A stretch of DNA of 10,637 nt from positions 1-10,637 of the forward strand of contig CAIVZW010000821.1 of assembly GCA_903910495.1 (NCBI GenBank). The letters are read 5' to 3'. Each line of letters begins with the position of its first letter. Position 1 is the stretch's first letter. This DNA is from an uncultured beta proteobacterium. Its GTDB lineage: Bacteria; Pseudomonadota; Gammaproteobacteria; Burkholderiales; Rhodocyclaceae. A model generated the notes under the pieces. That model was given only the letters and a program-made list of their open reading frames with translations. It made no database searches and was not told where the DNA came from. This document shows, piece after piece, positions 1 through 5,974 of the stretch. Both the position numbers and the translations under genes were made by a program.

Positions 1-87
1 CGCACAGTATTCCCTCTGCTTCAACCCACTTCGACACCAATTCTCAACGTGCTCTCGCCAGAATTCCGGCCCGTGTCTCGTCGCCAT
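1..87 (-). CDS. tnpA: IS66-family accessory protein (TnpA-type), N-terminal part, runs off the left edge
   Basis: The minus strand from 87 encodes an open frame of 29 residues that continues out of the window. It begins MATRHGPEFWREHV and goes on with an NWCRSGLKQREYC-like segment. The pattern of an aromatic-W-x2-H-V-x2-W followed by SGL-x-Q-x2-YC is the N-terminal signature of the small accessory protein of IS66-family elements, where it opens a helix-turn-helix-like domain thought to bind the element's DNA. I chose the ATG at 87 because it starts the conserved part and has AGGG eight bases upstream; an in-frame ATG at 117 would add ten residues. The gene lies 77 bases inside the predicted IS terminus at 164, the usual spacing for the first gene of such an element. 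The remaining genes, including the transposase, would lie to the left outside the window. The family call is by recognition of this short N-terminus only. Confidence 0.75.
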   Translation of the reverse strand, partial: MATRHGPEFWREHVENWCRSGLKQREYCA

Positions 88-164
88 TGCTCGCGCCCTC
101 GGAAAAGGCGCCAACATCGCACAACGTCACCCGTTCAGTACAGATGGTAGGGTTGGACGCTTAC
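1..164 (-). mobile_element. IS66-family insertion sequence, one end only
   Basis: Read on the minus strand, the element begins at 164 with GTAAGCGTCCAACCCTACC (plus-strand 146-164). A terminal inverted repeat starting GTAAGCG is typical of IS66-family elements. The first reading frame inside it, at 87, encodes the matching TnpA-type N-terminus. The two signals are independent and agree on family and orientation. IS66 elements usually duplicate 8 bp of target, so the predicted duplication copy is TTTTCGGC at 165-172; its partner would lie outside the window. The body and the other end of the element are not visible here. Confidence 0.75.
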
Positions 165-448
165 TTTTCGGCGATGGATTCGATGAGATGACGGTCGCGT
201 CGCGTCCAATTCCGGCCATCCACAGTCTCAATAATCGGCGACTCCAAACGGCCAGTCTGATTAGTAAGTAGCCTCTCGCAAGCGGATTCTCGCGGCCCAA
301 TGGTCGTATGGTCCTTTGAATAACTTGGCTTCGATACCCCCATTGGCCAAGGCAAGACGCCAAACCGCCAGCACTTATAGGACTCCTGTGAGCCCATTCT
401 AATCAATCTCCTGTCTACTTGTTGTTTAAGAATTGATGCGTATGACAT
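161..448 (-). pseudogene. Unrecognised ORF cut by the IS66 insertion
   Basis: A 95-codon minus-strand frame runs up to the IS66 terminus. The last codon, AAG, uses the first G of the IS and the stop TAA is the next three bases of the IS end, so the natural C-terminus of this frame is missing. Two starts are possible: ATG at 448, or ATG at 397, which has AGGAG ten bases upstream (408-412) and is the better candidate for initiation. The product would be basic and polar, with no membrane segment. I do not recognise a family, and base composition is less GC-rich than the flanking genes, which fits either horizontally acquired DNA or non-coding sequence. It may be a genuine interrupted gene, a decayed remnant or chance. 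The overlapping minus-strand frame at 127-363 is no more convincing. Confidence 0.3.
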
Positions 449-583
449 CTTAAATGCTTATCAACGAAGTTCGCGACTTAACTATTGATATTTCCGTAAA
501 TCATGACATCCATTAGGTACGGGGCTGTTGGTAGGGGCGAAGTGTAATCGCCGCGTTTTATCTACTGTTGAGAGATCGCCTCG
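449..583. other. Non-coding stretch between the interrupted ORF and the TRAP operon terminator
   Basis: No convincing gene is seen here. The first half is AT-richer than the rest of the window. A small plus-strand hairpin, GGCGA (536-540) with TCGCC (548-552), is followed by GCGTTTTA. It could be a weak plus-strand terminator, but no plus-strand gene precedes it. Confidence 0.4.
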
Positions 584-611
584 AAAAGAAGGAGGCGCAG
601 GCCCCCCTCCT
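584..611 (-). terminator. Probable intrinsic terminator of the TRAP operon
   Basis: On the minus strand, AGGAGG (611-606) pairs perfectly with CCTCCT (595-590) across a ten-base GC-rich loop. It is followed by TCTTTT (589-584 region). The GC-rich stem with a short T-rich tail lies about 55 to 80 bases past the dctM stop codon, the expected place for the end of the operon. The T tract is interrupted by a C, so termination may be partial. Confidence 0.5.
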
Positions 612-666
612 CATGATCGTCGCGAGTTCGCGCTAACGCCGCGCCGGCCGCAAAACGCGATCGGCA

Positions 667-1938
667 CTACTTGATCACCCAGGTCGTCATGCCCGGAATG
701 TAGGTGACCAGCATCAGCACGAAGAGCATCACCCCGATGAAGGGGAGGGCGGCGATGCTCAGACGCGACAAGGGCACTTTGGAGATGTTGCTGGCGACGT
801 AAAGTGCCGTGCCGACCGGCGGCGTCAGCAGGCCGATGGTCAGGTTGATGACCATCATCAGGCCAAACTGCGTGAGATTGACATCTAGTGATACGGCGAC
901 CGGTACCAGCACGGGGACCAGAATAATGATCGCCGGACCGAGGTCCATGAACATGCCGACGATCAGCAGCAGGATATTGATCATCAGCAGGATCATGTAC
1001 TTGTTGCTCGAAATGCTCAGGATTGTTTCACTGATCTGCTGCGGAATCTGTTCGCTCGCCAGGATCCAGCCGAATAGCGATGCGGTGGCGATCAGAAAAC
1101 TGATGACCGCCGTGCTGCACGTTGCGTCGGCGAAGATCTGCGGGAAATCGCCCCAGGCCAGTTCCTTGTAGACGAACTTGCCGATCACGATCGCGTAGAC
1201 CGCAGCGACGACGCCACCTTCGGTCGGTGTGAACACGCCCATACGGATGCCGACGATGATGATCACCGGCATCATCAATGCCCATATCGAGTCCTTGATA
1301 CAGATCCAGCGTTGCGCACTGCTCATCGCCGGTTCGGCGGGATAATTCCTCTTCTTGGCGTGGAAGTGGGAGACGAGCATGAATCCCGCGGCAATGATGA
1401 TCCCCGGCAAAAATCCCGACATGAACAGGTCGCCGATCGACGTTCCCGACGACACGCCGTAAAGAATCATGGCAATGCTCGGCGGAATGATCAGGCCGAT
1501 GCTCCCCGACGCGGCGATCAGCGCCGCCGAAAAGGGCAGCTCATAGTTGCGCTTTTTCATTTCGGGAACCATCAGGGTTCCGATGGCCGCGGTATCGGCC
1601 ACTCCCGACCCTGAAATCCCTCCCATGATCACCCCCGATATGGCGACGACATGTGCGAGGCTGCCTTGCAGCGTACCGACGAGCGATAGCGCGAAATTGA
1701 TGATGCGGCTAGTGATACCGCCCTTTTCCATCAGCGAACCGGCCAGCATGAAGAAGGGGATGGCCATCAGCGGAAAGGAATCAACGCCGGCGAACATGCG
1801 CTGGATGATGACCTGCATCGGGTAATCGGCGACCAGGAACATCGCCGTGAGCGAAGCAATTCCCAGCACGAAGGAGATGGGGACACCAACCAGTACAAGA
1901 ACGACGAATACACTGAACAAAACTGAAGTCATGGTCAT
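667..1938 (-). CDS. dctM: TRAP transporter large permease subunit, DctM family
   Basis: This is the membrane channel subunit of a tripartite ATP-independent periplasmic transporter, which drives uptake of a carboxylate-type solute with the sodium or proton gradient. The 423-residue product is hydrophobic throughout, with about a dozen membrane segments. It carries the family motifs: DSFPLMAIPFFMLAGSLM near 53-70, GSGVADTAAIGTLMVPEM near 110-127, LIIPPSIAMILYG near 149-161, FTPTEGG near 236-242 and LLTPPVGTALYV near 370-381. Length is normal for DctM. It follows dctQ after four bases, so translation is probably coupled; no clear Shine-Dalgarno is seen, and a second ATG at 1932 is an equally possible start. 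It is the last gene of the operon, ahead of the hairpin at 584-611. Family assignment is firm; the substrate is not readable from this subunit. Confidence 0.96.
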   Translation of the reverse strand: MTMTSVLFSVFVVLVLVGVPISFVLGIASLTAMFLVADYPMQVIIQRMFAGVDSFPLMAIPFFMLAGSLMEKGGITSRIINFALSLVGTLQGSLAHVVAISGVIMGGISGSGVADTAAIGTLMVPEMKKRNYELPFSAALIAASGSIGLIIPPSIAMILYGVSSGTSIGDLFMSGFLPGIIIAAGFMLVSHFHAKKRNYPAEPAMSSAQRWICIKDSIWALMMPVIIIVGIRMGVFTPTEGGVVAAVYAIVIGKFVYKELAWGDFPQIFADATCSTAVISFLIATASLFGWILASEQIPQQISETILSISSNKYMILLMINILLLIVGMFMDLGPAIIILVPVLVPVAVSLDVNLTQFGLMMVINLTIGLLTPPVGTALYVASNISKVPLSRLSIAALPFIGVMLFVLMLVTYIPGMTTWVIK

Positions 1939-1942
1939 CTTA

Positions 1943-2401
1943 TCAGCGCCTGGCTAGGACGTCCTCGTAAAGGTTCTTGATTAAGTACGCGAAGATCAGC
2001 AGGCCGCCGACCGGTAGCACGATATAGACATAGTTCATCGGAATTTCGAGGGCCGAGCTGATCTGGCGTGAACCTCGGGCGACAAACTTGAATCCGCCAT
2101 AAATCAGCACGGCGGTAAAGATCATCATGGAAATGTAACTGAGCAGCAGACAGGCTTTCTGCAAGCGAAGTGGCAGATTGTTAACCAGCATATCGAGGTT
2201 GACGTGTTGCCTGTTCCTGACGGCCATCGCCGCACCGAAGAAAGTCATCCACACGAAGATGTAACGGCCGGCTTCCTCTGACCACGAAAGCGAATTCGAA
2301 AAGGCGTAGCGCGCAATGACCTGGGTGAAGGTGATCGTCACCATCGCCAGCATCAGCACGAAACAGAAGTTTTTTAGAACCTTGTACAACTTTTCTTCCA
2401 A
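1943..2401 (-). CDS. dctQ: TRAP transporter small permease subunit, DctQ family (TTG start)
   Basis: This is the four-helix membrane subunit that partners DctM and helps dock the periplasmic binding protein. The DctQ signature is intact: QVIARYAF, LSWSEEAGRYIFVW, then GAAMAVRNRQHVNLD, followed by two further hydrophobic helices and a basic C-terminus. I place the start at TTG 2401 because GGGGAG (2408-2413) stands six bases upstream and the resulting protein (152 residues, MEEKLYKVLKNF...) leads straight into the first helix. The upstream in-frame ATG at 2446 adds 15 polar residues, has no ribosome binding site and sits in a GC-rich context. GGGGAG is also the ribosome binding site of the preceding dctP. 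The gene lies 83 bases after dctP and four bases before dctM. Confidence 0.93.
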   Translation of the reverse strand: MEEKLYKVLKNFCFVLMLAMVTITFTQVIARYAFSNSLSWSEEAGRYIFVWMTFFGAAMAVRNRQHVNLDMLVNNLPLRLQKACLLLSYISMMIFTAVLIYGGFKFVARGSRQISSALEIPMNYVYIVLPVGGLLIFAYLIKNLYEDVLARR

Positions 2402-2407
2402 TTTTCG

Positions 2408-2413
2408 CTCCCC
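2408..2413 (-). promoter_or_regulatory. Ribosome binding site that sets the TTG start of dctQ
   Basis: GGGGAG on the minus strand ends six bases before TTG at 2401. The same hexamer precedes dctP at five bases' spacing. It argues against the longer ATG-started reading from 2446. Confidence 0.65.
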
Positions 2414-2484
2414 AAAAGATTGATGCCTTTGCTGCCACCCCGACATGACCGGGCGGGCAAAGGCACCGTTGGCAATGAATCAGG

Positions 2485-3462
2485 CTACTTTCCCGCGTCG
2501 ATGATCTTGTTGTAGAGATCGATGCCGTATTTCTCGGCGAACTGCGCATGCACTGTACGTGCGAGCTTGGCCCATTCGGTCGTGTCAGGCCGCGTGACTT
2601 TCAGGCCTCTGGCTTGCAGGTCCTTGAACAGGTCGTCGGACTTGTCGGCAACCAGCTTATTTTCATACTTAGTCGCTTCGGCTGCCGCTTCCTTCACCGC
2701 CTTCTGCTGGTTCGCGCTCAGTTTCAACCATGCCTTGTTGCTCATCGCGATGAGGACGTACTCATACTTGTGGTTGGTAATGGCGATGAATTTCTGGACT
2801 TCGTAGATCTTGCCAGCGTGAATATAGGGAATCGGATTTTCCTGCGCCTCGATGACGTTCTGCTGCAGCCCCGTGTACACTTCACCCCAGGCCATCGGCG
2901 TCGGATTGGTTCCCATCGCCTTCCAGGCGGCGATGATCGGGGGGATTTCCGGAACGCGGATCTTGAGTCCCTTGATATCGGCCAGCGAATTGACCGGCTT
3001 GTTGGTCGTCAATTGGCGCGGGCCGCGTTCCCAGAAGGCCAGACCGCGGATGTCGGAACTCTTCAGCAGCCTGGCCAGCAGGTCGTCGCCGACCGGTCCG
3101 TACATCACCTTGCGCAGATGCGCTTCGTCCTTGAACAGGTAGGGCAGTTCCATGATCTGGATGGTCGGCTCGAAGTTACCGAGCACCCCGGCGATCAGGG
3201 CAAAGTCCACCGAGCCGATCTGCAGGCCTTCGGCCATGTCGCGGTCGTTGCCGATGGTCGAGTTGGGAAAGATCTTGATTTGTACTTCACCCTTGGTCTT
3301 CGCATCGACCAACTCGGCGAACTTGATTGCCCCCAACTGCCACAAATCAGATTCGCTTTGAATGTGACCAAGTTTCAGGATTATGGGCTTCTTGGCATCT
3401 GCAGCGAGACACGTGAAAGCGACGAACATACCAACCATTAAAGATAAGGCAAACCTTTTCAT
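2485..3462 (-). CDS. dctP: TRAP transporter periplasmic solute-binding protein, DctP family
   Basis: This is the extracytoplasmic receptor that captures the substrate and delivers it to DctQM. The 325-residue product starts with a classic signal peptide (MKR, a hydrophobic core to about residue 20, then ADAKK), so the mature protein is periplasmic. Family features follow: LKLGHIQSESDLW near 29-41, IFPNSTIGNDRDMAEGLQIGSVDF near 64-87, and GLKIRVPEIPPIIAAWKAMG near 165-184. The last contains Arg169, the residue that in this family usually salt-bridges the substrate carboxylate. WGEVYTGLQQNVIEAQENP near 192-210 follows. An RVP-type pocket with EAQENP suggests an organic or sugar acid, but this is inference. 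The ATG is preceded by GGGGAG at five bases. It is the first TRAP gene, downstream of the dehydrogenase at 3618-4634 across a 155-base gap with two inverted repeats. Confidence 0.95.
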   Translation of the reverse strand: MKRFALSLMVGMFVAFTCLAADAKKPIILKLGHIQSESDLWQLGAIKFAELVDAKTKGEVQIKIFPNSTIGNDRDMAEGLQIGSVDFALIAGVLGNFEPTIQIMELPYLFKDEAHLRKVMYGPVGDDLLARLLKSSDIRGLAFWERGPRQLTTNKPVNSLADIKGLKIRVPEIPPIIAAWKAMGTNPTPMAWGEVYTGLQQNVIEAQENPIPYIHAGKIYEVQKFIAITNHKYEYVLIAMSNKAWLKLSANQQKAVKEAAAEATKYENKLVADKSDDLFKDLQARGLKVTRPDTTEWAKLARTVHAQFAEKYGIDLYNKIIDAGK

Positions 3463-3494
3463 GACGACTCCCCAGACAAATTAATGTTTCGATC

Positions 3495-3533
3495 CCAATG
3501 ACCCGACCTGTTGCAACGTGTCCGGGTCATTGG
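3495..3533. repeat. Perfect 11-bp inverted repeat with a nested palindrome, upstream of dctP
   Basis: CCAATGACCCG (3495-3505) is repeated in inverse as CGGGTCATTGG (3523-3533) around a 17-base centre. That centre contains the 8-bp palindrome GTTGCAAC (3510-3517), almost concentric with the outer arms. It begins 22 bases upstream of the dctP ribosome binding site. In mRNA it would be a strong hairpin protecting or separating dctPQM from the dehydrogenase message. In DNA it could be an operator. No T tract follows on either strand, so a simple terminator is unlikely. Confidence 0.65.
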
Positions 3534-3588
3534 TCATCTCCGTTTGCAGCACCCACACAAACTTCTTTAACAACTTTCCCAACACCGA

Positions 3589-3612
3589 TCACTCCCAAGC
3601 ATCTGGGAGTGA
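3589..3612 (-). terminator. Perfect 9-bp hairpin just past the dehydrogenase stop
   Basis: TCACTCCCA (3589-3597) and TGGGAGTGA (3604-3612) form a perfect stem with a six-base loop. On the minus strand it starts five bases after the dehydrogenase stop codon (3618-3620). Position suggests transcript termination or 3'-end protection. The following bases are not T-rich, so it may only attenuate or stabilise, letting some transcription continue into dctP. Confidence 0.45.
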
Positions 3613-3617
3613 ATGAA

Positions 3618-4634
3618 CTAGATTTCTATCATCACCTTGACGACGCTTTCCTTCTTCTGGCTCAGTACATCGAGGCCCTCTTGGGTATGCTCGAGGTCCA
3701 TCGTCTGTGTGACAAAGTCATTGAGATCGAGGCCGCCGTTGATCATCTCGGCCGCCTCCTGGAAGTCCTTCGTCTCGTACGTCATGGCGCCGTACATCGT
3801 CTGTTCGTTGAACACCATCTGGTAGGAATAGAAAGGCACTTTTTCAGTGATCATGGCGACGATCCCAATCTCGCCGCGTTTCCTGACGCATGCGGTCGCC
3901 TGGTCGACAATATTGGCGGCACCGGCGGCAATCAGCGCGAGGTCCGCGCCTTTTCCGCCGGTCAGTTTCTTGACGACCTCGACTACATCGGTGGTCAGCG
4001 GATTGACGGCGATCGCGCCGTGTTTCACGGCCATTTCCCGATTGAATTCGGCCGTGTCAGTACACACGATTTGCTTGTAGCCCATTTGTTTGGCGACGAC
4101 GAGCGTGAGCAGCCCTATCGTTCCGGCGCCGAGGATCACCAGGCAGTCTTTCTCCTTGACCGTAGCTCTTCTGAGTGCCCGCACCGCCACCGCCAGAGGC
4201 TCAATCATCGTCCCCATCCTGTAGCTGATCTGGTCCGCCAGTTTGTAGACGGTCTTTTCCGGCGCGTTGAAATACTCGACGAAGACGCCTATCCATTTGG
4301 CTGTGCCGGGGACTACCTTGGCGGCGCACAGATTGACGAGCCCCTGGCGGCAGAATTCACATGTCCCGCAACCGTATTGCGGTTCGACGGTGACGCGATC
4401 GCCGACCTTGAGCGTCTTGACGTTCTTCCCGACTTCCACGATGTCGCCGGCGATCTCGTGCCCGAGGATTGCCGGTGGTTTGCGGAAGGCATGCGTTCCC
4501 CTGAATAGGTGCAGGTCTGAGCCACAGACGCCGACGGTCTTGACCCTGATCAGGACTTCATCGTCTTTGATTGTCGGGCGCTCAATCTCCTGAATAGAAA
4601 CCTTTTCGACAGCAGTTACCAGGGCCGCTTTCAT
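3618..4634 (-). CDS. Zinc-dependent medium-chain alcohol/polyol dehydrogenase
   Basis: A 338-residue cytoplasmic NAD(P)-dependent dehydrogenase of the MDR family, sorbitol/threonine dehydrogenase branch, oxidising a secondary hydroxyl to a ketone. The catalytic zinc ligands are Cys37 (GVCGSDLH), His59-Glu60 (GHE) and Glu145 (IEPLAVAV). The structural zinc site is complete: Cys89, Cys92, Cys95 and Cys103. The Rossmann motif is GAGTIG (169-174), and Asp193 at the end of the next strand favours NAD over NADP. Start is ATG 4634, with AAGGAG eight bases upstream (4643-4648). It heads the minus-strand group that continues into dctPQM and diverges from the GntR regulator gene, so it probably oxidises the imported compound or an early product of it. 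The exact substrate cannot be told from motifs; a sugar acid, polyol or hydroxy-acid is plausible. Family call is firm, gene name withheld. Confidence 0.93.
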   Translation of the reverse strand: MKAALVTAVEKVSIQEIERPTIKDDEVLIRVKTVGVCGSDLHLFRGTHAFRKPPAILGHEIAGDIVEVGKNVKTLKVGDRVTVEPQYGCGTCEFCRQGLVNLCAAKVVPGTAKWIGVFVEYFNAPEKTVYKLADQISYRMGTMIEPLAVAVRALRRATVKEKDCLVILGAGTIGLLTLVVAKQMGYKQIVCTDTAEFNREMAVKHGAIAVNPLTTDVVEVVKKLTGGKGADLALIAAGAANIVDQATACVRKRGEIGIVAMITEKVPFYSYQMVFNEQTMYGAMTYETKDFQEAAEMINGGLDLNDFVTQTMDLEHTQEGLDVLSQKKESVVKVMIEI

Positions 4635-4751
4635 TTGCTTATCTCCTTTGAATCTTTGAATTCGCGATGAACGATGATTGCCTTATAACTAGTCTTTAAA
4701 TCTGCCGAAGAAGTGGTCTGATCGCACAGCGAGAGAGGCGTCTTAATTGCT

Positions 4752-4796
4752 GTGATATCATATCTTGTAATACCTATTTGAAAAATATAATATCAC
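4752..4796. promoter_or_regulatory. Face-to-face promoters of the dehydrogenase/TRAP unit and the GntR gene
   Basis: On the plus strand TATAAT (4786-4791) is a perfect -10 box, with TTGTAA (4765-4770, 15-bp spacing) or TCTTGT (4763-4768, 17-bp spacing) as -35. It would start the gntR-type transcript near 4798. On the minus strand TATGAT (4762-4757) is a good -10 box with a weak TTTTCA -35 (4784-4779, 16-bp spacing), serving the dehydrogenase with a start near 4750. Each -10 is followed by the same bases: TATAATATCAC at 4786-4796 and TATGATATCAC at 4762-4752, an inverted repeat of ten matches in eleven. The promoters interleave, so one bound regulator could control both directions. Confidence 0.6.
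4765..4775. promoter_or_regulatory. Candidate GntR/FadR-type operator
   Basis: TTGTAATACCT fits the FadR-subfamily operator pattern TNGTNNNACNA at every fixed position except the last. It overlaps the -35 region of the plus-strand promoter and lies between the -35 and -10 of the minus-strand promoter, so binding would repress both. The adjacent gene at 4948 encodes a protein of exactly this regulator class. It is a short match, so this is a prediction. Confidence 0.4.
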
Positions 4797-4947
4797 TTTT
4801 CTGCCGCGTGTGGGTGCGGTTGATTTCGCCCCAAGTTTCGGGTTTGGGAGAAGCAGTCCCTGCACCCAAAGCCGTTTCTACGGACCAGGCCAGCGAGCCT
4901 GAATTTGCGGGCGCGTGCTAAAGTAATAGCAATTTATTGGCGCTTCT
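4797..4947 (+). promoter_or_regulatory. Long untranslated leader of the GntR gene with competing inverted repeats
   Basis: About 150 bases separate the predicted start of transcription from the ATG, with no gene inside. TTTGGG (4843-4848) can pair through its last five bases with CCCAA (4830-4834), or fully with CCCAAA (4865-4870). GGGTGC (4812-4817) can also pair with GCACCC (4862-4867). These folds exclude one another. No T tract or known riboswitch pattern is seen, and the start codon at 4948 lacks a clear ribosome binding site. Confidence 0.3.
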
Positions 4948-5673
4948 ATGACCATCAATGGACTGATAAAACCGCTACAACGGCAAACGCTGAGCGCCGA
5001 TGTATATGAGCAGCTCAGGGAGCTCCTGATGTCGGGTCGAATGATGCCCGGTCAGCAACTCTCGCTGCGCGCGACCGCCGAGGCACTGAACGTAAGCGTC
5101 ATGCCGGTGCGCGAGGCGACGCTAAGGCTGGTCGCGGAAAAAGCGCTGGAGGTCGGACCGACCCGCATCATCCGTGTGCCGACGATGACGGTCAGACAAC
5201 TCCGCGAAATTTCGAGCATACGTATCACCCTTGAGGGATTTGCCACCGAGCAGGCTTGTCTGCGCATCGACAAGGCTGCCTTGCTTGGAATCGAAACCCT
5301 GAAGCGGGCGTTCGACAAGGAACTGGCGCAGGACGACCCGGACGGCACCAAGCTGATCAGCATCAACAAGGACCTGCACTTTGCGATTTACGAGTGTGCG
5401 CAAATGCCGATGCTTCTGCAATTGATTGAGGTCCTTTGGCTGCGTGTCGGACCGATACTCAACTACGATTTGCGTTCGGGCTCCAAACGACTAGAAACCC
5501 GGGCCATCGTCGATAATTACACGCGACTAGCCAAGACGGTCAATCACCACGCCCGACTGGTGAAGGCGCTCAGGAGCAAGGATGTCGATGGTGCCAAAGC
5601 GGCATTGCAAAGCGATATCGAAAACGCCGCCGAGTTCATTGTCTCTTCAGGTTCTTTGGCGGTTAAAGCGTAG
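4948..5673 (+). CDS. GntR-family transcriptional regulator with FCD domain
   Basis: A 241-residue DNA-binding protein of the FadR subfamily, normally a repressor released by a small acid. The N-terminal winged helix-turn-helix spans about 14-77: LSADVYEQLRELLMSG, then LRATAEALNVSVMPVREATLRLVAEKAL, where the recognition helix is VMPVREA. The all-helical FCD ligand domain follows from about 85 to 232, with RITLEGFATEQAC, INKDLHFAIYECAQMP and HHARLVKAL. Of the metal-site histidines usual in this fold, His144 and His201 align; the third, near the C-terminus, appears to be Asp223. The gene diverges from the dehydrogenase/TRAP group and a FadR-like half-match lies between them, so local autoregulated control is likely. 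The ATG at 4948 has no clear Shine-Dalgarno, but the protein begins normally for the family. Confidence 0.92.
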   Translation: MTINGLIKPLQRQTLSADVYEQLRELLMSGRMMPGQQLSLRATAEALNVSVMPVREATLRLVAEKALEVGPTRIIRVPTMTVRQLREISSIRITLEGFATEQACLRIDKAALLGIETLKRAFDKELAQDDPDGTKLISINKDLHFAIYECAQMPMLLQLIEVLWLRVGPILNYDLRSGSKRLETRAIVDNYTRLAKTVNHHARLVKALRSKDVDGAKAALQSDIENAAEFIVSSGSLAVKA

Positions 5674-5974
5674 AGACTGGGCAGAAGATGCAGATGCAAC
5701 TTAGAGGCTGGAAGCGGTCATTACGTTTCTATTCGCCATGAGGCGGGGTCGATTTTTGCCTGTGCCGTAGAAAATCCCTAAGCCCGGAATTAACGGCACG
5801 TTGTACGCCGCATAAGCAATTGTCCAACTTGCCCGTGCAATTCGATGCACTTCGGTTTTAGTCGATCAAACTTGTCCGCCCACAGGAAAATCCGGATACA
5901 AATTGCCTTGGTGCGTTCTTGCCTACTTATTGATACCCTTGCAGACTTCCATGACTTGAAACCTGAACAACACC
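5674..5974. other. Intergenic region without a recognisable gene
   Basis: About 300 bases between the regulator gene and the RNA methyltransferase gene. Two weak hairpins are visible on the plus strand. The first is CGCC-ATGA-GGCG about 65 bases past the regulator stop, followed at some distance by ATTTTTG. The second is GTGCA (5835-5839) with TGCAC (5846-5850), followed by TTCGGTTTTA. Either could be a weak terminator for the regulator gene. No convincing promoter for the next gene stands out. Confidence 0.4.

Noticed and set aside
536..560. Plus-strand hairpin followed by TTTTA
   Set aside because: The stem is only 5 bp and no plus-strand gene precedes it, so I note it but do not call a terminator.
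2548..3441. A 297-codon plus-strand ORF antisense to dctP
   Set aside because: It is a shadow of the clear dctP frame, is rich in residues typical of reversed GC-rich coding DNA, and has no family features or ribosome binding site.
3498..4508. A 336-codon plus-strand ORF antisense to the dehydrogenase
   Set aside because: Its His/Asp/Arg-rich sequence mirrors the codon pattern of the opposite strand, which encodes a protein with complete zinc-site and Rossmann motifs.
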